NCBI GenBank assembly: GCA_965655865.1
Contig: CBFHJJ010000030.1
Location: forward strand, 1 to 10,189
Source of the DNA: MAG-121220-bin8 sp965655865
GTDB taxonomy: Bacteria > Bacteroidota > Bacteroidia > Flavobacteriales > Flavobacteriaceae
DNA: 10,189 bases
Direction of reading: 5' to 3'
Position 1 is the first letter of the stretch; each line of letters opens with the position of its first letter. The notes beneath the pieces were generated by a model, which saw only the letters and a list, made by a program, of their open reading frames with translations, did not search any database and was not told the DNA's origin. The translations under genes were made by a program, and so were the position numbers. Positions 1 through 5,436 of this stretch are shown one piece after another.

Positions 1-57
1 GAATCTTCAATTCCGTTCTCATCAATTGATTGAATTAATGCCCCAAAAAGTGCGTTT

Positions 58-1206
58 ATGGTAATGATGTTTGTTTTTGTTAATCTTTGTGTTATAATTT
101 TAAGAGAAACATCTGCTCAATGGTACAAACCCTCATATAAATCTCCTTTATACCCTTTTTTACAAATTTTTGGTGTTTTAAGTGGGGTTGTTTTGCTGTT
201 TCTTTTAGGGCTTGTTCCTTTCATTTCTATACTTGTTATTTCTGCTGTTGGTTTTTTTGTATACCTCGCAATTGGCAAGAGGGCCACAAGAACTGGTGTT
301 TTGACCAACTATGGACATGTTCCCGCTTTGTTTTTGTTTTATAAAAAAGACGCTCCTAATAAAAGTTTGGCTTTGCCTGACGAAAAAACCGTGGTCTCAA
401 CCTTAGCGTCAGATGCAGGTACAATTGTTCCTTTTCTTGGGAATGAAAAATCTGAAGAAATGTTAACAGAAATGGCTTGTGCGATTAATGCTCAAAGCTT
501 TGTTCAAGCAGTAAACATAACAGAGGTTCCTAATCAAACTTTTTTAGAGGCAATCAATGAGGGTACCCCAAAAATCCTGTCTATTAAAAGAAGGCTTAAA
601 AGACTTGCTGAGGTTAGTAAAAAAGAAATTGTTTTTGAATCTTTGGTTACGCATGAAGTTTCTAATACAGTTGCTTTACTAAGTGGACAAGTGAATTGTG
701 ATTGGCTTGTGATGGGTTGGGACGGAAGGGCGCACAACGGTATTTTGGTTCGAAACCCAATTGGGTGGCTATTAACAAATGTTAATTCCAACCTTGCTTT
801 GTTTAAAGACAACGGGGTTAAGAACATTAGTAAAGTTCTAATTGCATTAAGACCGGGCAGAAAAGACAAAAACTTTTTGGCTGTTGCAGACAGAATTTGT
901 TCGTTCTATAATGCTTCTCTTACCCTTTTACATATTGTTCCTCCTTCTTTCTCAAAAGCTTTATCAAAAAAAATGGAAACAAAATCAAAATCCTTGCTTT
1001 CAGTTTTAAAAACAAAAACCGAGCTTCGAATTATAGAAAGTGAAGACCCTGTCGATTCTATTTCTTCTATTTCTTCTGAATACGACTTGCTAGTTTTAGG
1101 AAGCCCTGAAAAAGACGGATGGATTAACTTATTGTTGGGTGGCGGTAAAGACAAGTTTACAGAAAACTCTGCTTGCTCAGTGCTTAGATTAACTATGAAA
1201 AATTAG
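58..1206 (+). CDS. APC-family amino-acid permease, C-terminal part, fused to two universal-stress (UspA) domains
   Basis: C-terminal portion of an inner-membrane amino-acid/polyamine transporter with a cytoplasmic stress-domain tail. Residues 1-16 form a late transmembrane helix ending in the family-like NLCVIILRE. The segment YKSPLYPFLQIFGVLSG (27-43) is typical of this subfamily just before its final helices, which lie at about 36-73. Residues ~118-250 and ~256-378 look like tandem UspA-like folds; the second has the usual strand-loop ending (DLLVLGSPEKDGW, then CSVLRL). Full-length relatives carry about 10 further helices, so most of the membrane part is missing. Reading leftward in frame gives NAPKSAFM, which fits the family, but TGA at 31-33 interrupts it. 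ATG 58 is therefore only the first usable start, not a confident biological one. The MBL hydrolase follows after 2 bases. Family assignment is firm; the transported substrate is unknown; intact or broken is undecided. Confidence 0.8.
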   Translation: MVMMFVFVNLCVIILRETSAQWYKPSYKSPLYPFLQIFGVLSGVVLLFLLGLVPFISILVISAVGFFVYLAIGKRATRTGVLTNYGHVPALFLFYKKDAPNKSLALPDEKTVVSTLASDAGTIVPFLGNEKSEEMLTEMACAINAQSFVQAVNITEVPNQTFLEAINEGTPKILSIKRRLKRLAEVSKKEIVFESLVTHEVSNTVALLSGQVNCDWLVMGWDGRAHNGILVRNPIGWLLTNVNSNLALFKDNGVKNISKVLIALRPGRKDKNFLAVADRICSFYNASLTLLHIVPPSFSKALSKKMETKSKSLLSVLKTKTELRIIESEDPVDSISSISSEYDLLVLGSPEKDGWINLLLGGGKDKFTENSACSVLRLTMKN

Positions 1207-1208
1207 CT

Positions 1209-2072
1209 GTGAAAATATATCCTATTGAGGCTGGCAATTTTAAACTTGATGGCGGCGCTATGTTTGGTGTTGTGCCCAAAAGCTTGTGGCAAAAAACGAA
1301 TCCTTCTGACTCAAATAATATGATTGACATGGCCTCAAGGTGTTTGTTAGTGGAGCAGGGCAACAGACTTATTTTAATTGATACTGGGATGGGAGACAAG
1401 CAGTCTGATAAATTTTTTAGCTATTATTTTAGATGGGGTAAATACAGTTTGATTTCTTCAATTAAAGCGGCTGGCTTCTCTTGTGACGATATTACTGATG
1501 TGTTTTTTACCCATCTTCACTTTGACCACTGTGGTGGGGGAACGGTTAAAGATGTTGAAAAACCTTTTTACAGGCTATTGTTTAAAAACGCTAAATACTG
1601 GAGCTCCAAAACTCATTGGGAGTGGGCAACAAAAAGTCCTAACCCAAGAGAAAAAGCTTCTTTTTTAAAAGAAAATCTCGATCCAATTCAGCTCTCTGGC
1701 GCCCTATCTTATGTTTCAGAACATAAAAAAGGGTTTGAGTTTAAAAAAGATTTAGGTTTTGATGTTTTATACGTGAACGGTCACACTGAAAAACAAATGA
1801 TTCCTAAGTTGACTTACCAAAACAAATCTCTTGTTTTTGCTGCTGATCTTCTGCCTACAGCTGGACATGTTCCGGTTCCTTATGTAATGGGTTATGACGT
1901 AAGGCCTTTGGTGTCAATGAGTGAAAAAGAACTTTTCTTAAAAGAAGCTGTTGACAACAACTATTATTTGTTTTTAGAACACGATCCTTATAATCAAATC
2001 ATCACCTTAAAAAACACAGAAAAAGGTGTAAGAATTGACAAATCTTTTACATTTAACGAACTCTTTAATTAA
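1209..2072 (+). CDS. Metallo-beta-lactamase-fold metallohydrolase
   Basis: Zinc-dependent hydrolase of the MBL superfamily, probably cytoplasmic, since no signal peptide is visible. The full metal-ligand set can be read: THLHFDH at 101-107 gives H102, H104, D106 and H107; H192 lies in GHTEKQM, D213 in AADLL and H258 in LEHDP. This predicts a two-metal site. LILIDTG at 54-60 is the usual strand before the metal motif. The start is GTG at 1209: the residues before the first in-frame ATG (1261) include PIEAGNFKLDGG, which belongs to the conserved N-terminus of this subfamily, so the ATG would cut real sequence. It starts 2 bases after the permease stop and ends 5 bases before the M1 peptidase, so co-transcription is likely. 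The substrate cannot be told; lactonase, esterase or phosphodiesterase activity are all possible in this fold. Confidence 0.88.
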   Translation: MKIYPIEAGNFKLDGGAMFGVVPKSLWQKTNPSDSNNMIDMASRCLLVEQGNRLILIDTGMGDKQSDKFFSYYFRWGKYSLISSIKAAGFSCDDITDVFFTHLHFDHCGGGTVKDVEKPFYRLLFKNAKYWSSKTHWEWATKSPNPREKASFLKENLDPIQLSGALSYVSEHKKGFEFKKDLGFDVLYVNGHTEKQMIPKLTYQNKSLVFAADLLPTAGHVPVPYVMGYDVRPLVSMSEKELFLKEAVDNNYYLFLEHDPYNQIITLKNTEKGVRIDKSFTFNELFN

Positions 2073-2077
2073 TCTCT

Positions 2078-3859
2078 ATGAAGCCTGTTTTTTCTTTATT
2101 CTTTTTTCTACCGCTTGTTTTGTTTTCACAATCTAACTGGCAACAAAAGGCTGACTATAGCATGAATGTTACTGTTGATGTTAAGACGTTTAAGTTTAGT
2201 GGTGATCAAGAAATTGTATATACCAATAATTCCCCTGACACAATAAGAAAAGTTTATTATCATCTGTACTTTAACGCCTTTAAACCCGGAAGTCAAATGG
2301 ATGTTAGGTCTCTTAATATTAGTGACCCTGACAGAAGGGTTAAAGACAGAATAAGCAAGCTTAAAAAAAATGAAGAAGGGGATTTGTCTGTTTTTGAATT
2401 AAAACAAGACGGCAAGCCAATCGTGTTTGAAAAACAAGAGACTGTTTTGTTGGCAAGGCTAAACAAAGCATTACTGCCTGGGAAAAAAACAAAATTATCG
2501 CTTGTTTTTAATGGGGTTGTTCCTAAACAAATTCGAAGATCTGGGCGAAACAATAAAGATGGGGTTGCTTTGTCAATGACGCAGTGGTTTCCTAAGCTTG
2601 CGGAATATGATTTTGAGGGCTGGCACCCTAACCCTTATATTGCAAGAGAGTTCCACGGAGTTTGGGGAGATTACGATGTCAAAATAACTATTGACAAAAA
2701 CTATATTCTAGGTGGAACCGGATATTTACAAAACTCCAATGAAATTGGGTATGGATATCAGTCTAAAAACAAAACTATTGATCATTCAAAAAAAGAAAAC
2801 CTTACTTGGCATTTTTATGCTCCAAACGTTCATGATTTTACTTGGGCTGCTGATCCTGATTTTTATCATGACGTAGTCAAAGGGCCAAACGACGTGGACT
2901 TGCATTTTTTATATAAAACAAATCTTGAGAATTGGAGAAAATTACAGCCTCACAGTGTGGGGTTAATGGAATATTTTAACGAAAATATTGGAGATTACCC
3001 TTGGAAACAATACTCTATAATTCAGGGTGGTGACGGGGGAATGGAATATGCAATGTCTACCTTAATAACTGGCGGAGAACAATATTCTAGACTGCTTGGA
3101 ACAACTTCTCATGAAATGGCCCACGCTTGGTTTCAGCACATTTTGGCTAATAACGAGGCAAAGCACCCGTGGATGGACGAGGGTTTTGCTTCTTACATTG
3201 ATGTCTTGGCTGAAAACTCTGTTTTAGGAAAGTCGCCTAAAAACCCTTTCAAAGGATCATATAATAGTTATCGTAGGCTAGCAAATTCCGGTGTTGAACA
3301 GCCTCAAACAACCCACTCTGACAGATTTAATTATAATTTTGCGTACAGTGTTTCGGCCTATAGTAAGGGTTCTGTTTTTTTATCCCAGCTTGGTTATATT
3401 GTTGGTCAAAAAACATTAAAAAAGATTATTAAAAGGTATTTTAATGAATTTAAATTTAAACATCCTGGCCCTAATGATTTTAAAAGGGTTGCAGAAAAGG
3501 TTTCTGACTTAGAGCTTGAGTGGTACTTAAACGACTGGACAAGAACTGCAGAAAAAATTGATTATGCAGTAAATTTCCAAGACGGAAAAATTGTTTTGGA
3601 AAGAAAAGGGCTGATCCCTATGCCTATTGAGCTTGTTGTAACTTTTGTTGATAACTCAAAAAAATACTTTTACATTCCTATAGACCTTATGAGGGGTGTT
3701 AAAAAAGAGCTAGTCCCGTCATTTGAAACGCTTCCTTCTTGGGGGTGGGCCTCTCCATTTTATTTTATTCCTTTACAAAAAGAAGTGCTTAAAATAGAAA
3801 TTGATCCATCTGGTCTTTTAGCAGATGTGGATATGTCAAATAATCTTTTTCAGCTCTAA
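2078..3859 (+). CDS. Exported M1-family zinc metallopeptidase (aminopeptidase)
   Basis: Gluzincin peptidase of family M1, expected to remove N-terminal residues from peptides outside the cytoplasm. Residues 1-17 form a signal peptide (positive start, hydrophobic FFFLPLVLF, then SQS) without a lipobox cysteine. The exopeptidase motif appears as GGDGGMEYAM (317-326), with E323 expected to bind the substrate amino group. The zinc site is HEMAH at 345-349 and, 18 residues later, E368 in WMDEGFASY, giving H345, H349 and E368 as ligands and E346 as catalytic base. The N-terminal region (about 25-250) fits the beta-sandwich domain of M1 enzymes. At 593 residues it is a short M1 form, common in Bacteroidota. 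I see no C-terminal type IX sorting domain, so periplasmic location is more likely than secretion. It sits in a tight operon; its stop codon directly abuts the rnpA start. Confidence 0.92.
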   Translation: MKPVFSLFFFLPLVLFSQSNWQQKADYSMNVTVDVKTFKFSGDQEIVYTNNSPDTIRKVYYHLYFNAFKPGSQMDVRSLNISDPDRRVKDRISKLKKNEEGDLSVFELKQDGKPIVFEKQETVLLARLNKALLPGKKTKLSLVFNGVVPKQIRRSGRNNKDGVALSMTQWFPKLAEYDFEGWHPNPYIAREFHGVWGDYDVKITIDKNYILGGTGYLQNSNEIGYGYQSKNKTIDHSKKENLTWHFYAPNVHDFTWAADPDFYHDVVKGPNDVDLHFLYKTNLENWRKLQPHSVGLMEYFNENIGDYPWKQYSIIQGGDGGMEYAMSTLITGGEQYSRLLGTTSHEMAHAWFQHILANNEAKHPWMDEGFASYIDVLAENSVLGKSPKNPFKGSYNSYRRLANSGVEQPQTTHSDRFNYNFAYSVSAYSKGSVFLSQLGYIVGQKTLKKIIKRYFNEFKFKHPGPNDFKRVAEKVSDLELEWYLNDWTRTAEKIDYAVNFQDGKIVLERKGLIPMPIELVVTFVDNSKKYFYIPIDLMRGVKKELVPSFETLPSWGWASPFYFIPLQKEVLKIEIDPSGLLADVDMSNNLFQL

Positions 3860-4201
3860 ATGTTTCTTTTTAAAAAACAAAACTCTCTTAAAAGTAAAAA
3901 AGAAATAGAACTTCTTTTTAAAAAAGGGACGTCTTGTTCTGTAAAGTTTTTAAGAGCTATTTATTTGTCTGGTGACTCTTCTTTAAAGATTGGTGTTTCT
4001 GTGCCCAAAAAATTAATTCCTTTAGCTGTTAAAAGAAACCTTATAAAAAGAAAAATAAAAGAACAAATTAAAACGCTTCCTGGTGATCTATTAGAAAATA
4101 AAAAGGGTAGTCTTTTTGTTTTATTTCAGGGAAGAAGAGACGTTTCTTCTAAGGAAATTTTAAAATGTGTAAATGATTTGTTTTTAAAGACATTCCATTG
4201 A
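3860..4201 (+). CDS. rnpA: Ribonuclease P protein component
   Basis: Small basic protein that binds the RNase P RNA and helps it recognise pre-tRNA while removing 5' leaders. At 113 residues it has the usual length. The N-terminal LKSKKEIELLFKKG (10-23) matches the family's opening helix. KIGVSVPKKLIPLAVKRNLIKR follows, with the signature RNR-type basic helix at about 56-68 (K58, R59, N60, K63, R64). The start codon touches the preceding stop (TAAATG) with no base between, implying translational coupling to the M1 peptidase. Its usual partner in many bacteria, rpmH, is not visible here. The last 18 bases overlap the convergent acetyltransferase gene. Identification is firm from the RNR motif and size. 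Confidence 0.93.
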   Translation: MFLFKKQNSLKSKKEIELLFKKGTSCSVKFLRAIYLSGDSSLKIGVSVPKKLIPLAVKRNLIKRKIKEQIKTLPGDLLENKKGSLFVLFQGRRDVSSKEILKCVNDLFLKTFH

Positions 4202-4630
4202 AACATGAGGAATACCGTCCTCTAAATATTCTTCTCCTTTTGCTGTAAAATCATGTTTAGCGTAGAATTTTTTTAAATGAGCTTGTGCTGATATTTTAAT
4301 TTTTTTATTTCCGTATTCGCTTCTAATTGTTTTTAAAGATTCTTTAACAAGCTCGTCTCCAAGTCCAAAACCTCTTTTTTCTTTTTTTATTATCGCTCTT
4401 CCAAAAGAAGTTTCTTTAAAATAATCGCCTTCATTAAATATTCTGGAATACGCTATTAACTCTTTGTTTTCATAGCCTAAAAGATGAATAGCTATTTGAT
4501 CTTTATTGTCAATATCCTGATAAACACAATCTTGTTCTACAACAAAAACCCCTGATCTAAGTCTTAAAACACTGTAAAGTTCTATTGTAGAAATTTCAGA
4601 CCACTTTCTTTTAATCCATTTTACTGTCAT
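4184..4630 (-). CDS. elaA: ElaA-type GNAT N-acetyltransferase
   Basis: GNAT-fold acyltransferase of the ElaA group, cytoplasmic, expected to use acetyl-CoA; the acceptor substrate is not known with certainty for the family. Diagnostic stretches are ELYSVLRLRSGVFVVEQDC (17-35), YQDIDNKD (37-44), and the acetyl-CoA pyrophosphate loop RGFGLG (86-91, fitting R-x-x-G-x-G). The C-terminal GEEYLEDGIPHVSM (132-145) is typical of ElaA. Length 148 matches the family. The start ATG overlaps the rpiB stop codon (ATGA, 4627-4630), so the two are translationally coupled. The 3' end runs 18 bases into rnpA on the other strand, with no terminator hairpin seen between them. The gene symbol follows family resemblance; orthology to E. 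coli ElaA is likely but not proved. Confidence 0.88.
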   Translation of the reverse strand: MTVKWIKRKWSEISTIELYSVLRLRSGVFVVEQDCVYQDIDNKDQIAIHLLGYENKELIAYSRIFNEGDYFKETSFGRAIIKKEKRGFGLGDELVKESLKTIRSEYGNKKIKISAQAHLKKFYAKHDFTAKGEEYLEDGIPHVSMECL

Positions 4631-5055
4631 CTGGGAATCTTGTTTACCCTTGTTAAGTGTCTGCCTCCTTCAAAATCGGTATTTAAAAAAATTTTAACCA
4701 TTTCTTTAGCTTCTTTTAAACTAACAAATCTTGAGGGGATACTTAAAATATTTGCGTTATTGTGTGTTCTTGAAAGTTCTGCTATTTCTTTATTCCAACA
4801 TAAGGCAGATCTTATTTTTTGATGTTTGTTTGCCGTCATATTAGCTCCGTTGCCGCTTCCACAAATGATTATTCCAAAGTCAACTTCATTGTTTTCAACC
4901 TGTTTAGCCACTGGATGTATGTGATCTGGATAATCCACACTATTATTACTGTCTGTACCATGATTATTTACATTGTGGTTCTCGTTTAACAACATTTTTT
5001 TTATTTCCTGTTTATATTCTGTTCCTGCGTGGTCGTTTCCAATAGCTATGTTCAT
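4627..5055 (-). CDS. rpiB: Ribose-5-phosphate isomerase B
   Basis: Interconverts ribose 5-phosphate and ribulose 5-phosphate in the non-oxidative pentose phosphate pathway. The protein begins MNIAIGNDHAG, with D8 and H9 at the position expected for the RpiB active site. ICGSGNGANM (64-73) carries the catalytic cysteine C65 and the anion-hole loop. SRTHNNAN (95-102) supplies H98, and R132 and R136 near the end correspond to phosphate-binding arginines. Length 142 is normal. It is the first gene of a two-gene - strand operon with the ElaA-type acetyltransferase. Upstream lies the 381-base AT-rich island shared with the divergent rnr; I could not find an exact TAnnTTTG box for this strand close to the start, so its promoter is unplaced. 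RpiB-like sugar isomerases such as LacAB or allose isomerases are related alternatives, but the motif set fits RpiB. Confidence 0.93.
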   Translation of the reverse strand: MNIAIGNDHAGTEYKQEIKKMLLNENHNVNNHGTDSNNSVDYPDHIHPVAKQVENNEVDFGIIICGSGNGANMTANKHQKIRSALCWNKEIAELSRTHNNANILSIPSRFVSLKEAKEMVKIFLNTDFEGGRHLTRVNKIPR

Positions 5056-5185
5056 AATTAGTTAATTAGTTGTTCACTTAATTTTAAAACATCTTTATAA
5101 ATGCTGTTTCTTAAATTTAAATATCTTTTATTATTATTTATCTTACTTTAATAAACATTCTTTTTATAATTATTAACAATTGATT

Positions 5186-5203
5186 TGTTTATACTTATAA
5201 ACA
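5186..5203. repeat. 18-base near-perfect palindrome
   Basis: TGTTTATA (5186-5193) and TATAAACA (5196-5203) are exact inverted copies separated by two bases, CT. Related half-sites ATAAACAT or its complement recur at 5151 and 5220-5227. It could be a regulator operator or a structural AT-rich element. In sequence this AT-rich, palindromes arise by chance fairly often, so function is unproved. Confidence 0.4.
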
Positions 5204-5301
5204 TTTTTATAATTAACATATGTTTATATCCTTTTCTTTGTCTTCTTAAAAATTAATTAAGATTATGAATAACATGTTGATTACTGTTGTTGTTTTTTAT
5301 T

Positions 5302-5418
5302 ATTATTTAATTTATTGTATAAATTAACAAGCTATAATAATAACCAAATATTATTTAAATTCTATTTATTATAATTATATAAATGTTAACTATTATTTAA
5401 TTTTTGAAAATTATTTAA
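5302..5418 (+). repeat. Four copies of the 9-mer ATTATTTAA before rnr
   Basis: Exact copies begin at 5302, 5350, 5392 and 5410, with steps of 48, 42 and 18 bases. The last copy lies between the putative -33 and -7 elements of the rnr promoter. Direct repeats close to a promoter can be binding sites for a regulator or a nucleoid protein, but low-complexity AT sequence is a plausible source too. Confidence 0.4.
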
Positions 5419-5429
5419 GATTATATTTG
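5403..5429 (+). promoter_or_regulatory. Putative Bacteroidota-type promoter of rnr
   Basis: TATATTTG at 5422-5429 matches the Bacteroidota -7 consensus TAnnTTTG. TTTG at 5403-5406 could serve as the -33 element, with a 15-base gap that is somewhat shorter than usual. The -7 box ends only 7 bases before the rnr ATG, so transcription would begin at or a few bases before the start codon, giving a leaderless mRNA. Confidence 0.45.
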
Positions 5430-5436
5430 ATTAACA

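Larger units (their letters stand above)
5056..5436. other. AT-rich intergenic island between divergent rpiB and rnr
   Basis: The only long gap in the window: 381 bases with about 51 G or C by hand count, roughly 13%. It lies between two divergent transcription units, so it must contain both promoters. It also holds four copies of ATTATTTAA (5302, 5350, 5392, 5410), an 18-base palindrome at 5186-5203 and a weak dif-like sequence at 5364-5391. I see no gene longer than 20 codons, no tRNA and no terminator hairpin. All other gaps in the window are much shorter (66 bases or less), which makes its length notable in so compact a region. Confidence 0.85.

Noticed and set aside
31..33. TGA read as a sense codon (alternative genetic code)
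   Set aside because: TGA ends rnpA at the right length and also ends rpiB, so it acts as a stop in this genome.
1..60. Open - strand frame through 1-57 that might be the start of a leftward gene
   Set aside because: It mirrors the permease codons base for base and has no convincing start or promoter. The + strand family match explains the sequence better.
534..869. 111-codon open frame on the - strand inside the permease
   Set aside because: Codon-aligned shadow of the UspA region; no family resemblance. The same applies to the other antisense frames, such as 7793-8122 and 6510-6785.
4931..4939. TAATCCACA, one base from a DnaA box, near the AT island
   Set aside because: It is inside rpiB, encoding the conserved DYPD region, and is single. 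The composition change also has the wrong sign for an origin.
5101..5151. 16-codon frame starting MLFLKFKYLLLLF
   Set aside because: Too short and low in complexity; the composition alone explains it.
5265..5327. 20-codon reading frame starting MNNMLITVVVFYYYL in the AT island
   Set aside because: A hydrophobic peptide is expected from any short frame in T-rich DNA, and no promoter-like box precedes it at a suitable distance. Not supportable as a gene.
5056..5436. CRISPR array, riboswitch or small RNA in the island
   Set aside because: Repeats are 9 bases with irregular steps and no spacers of constant length; no stable G+C stem or known riboswitch core is visible.
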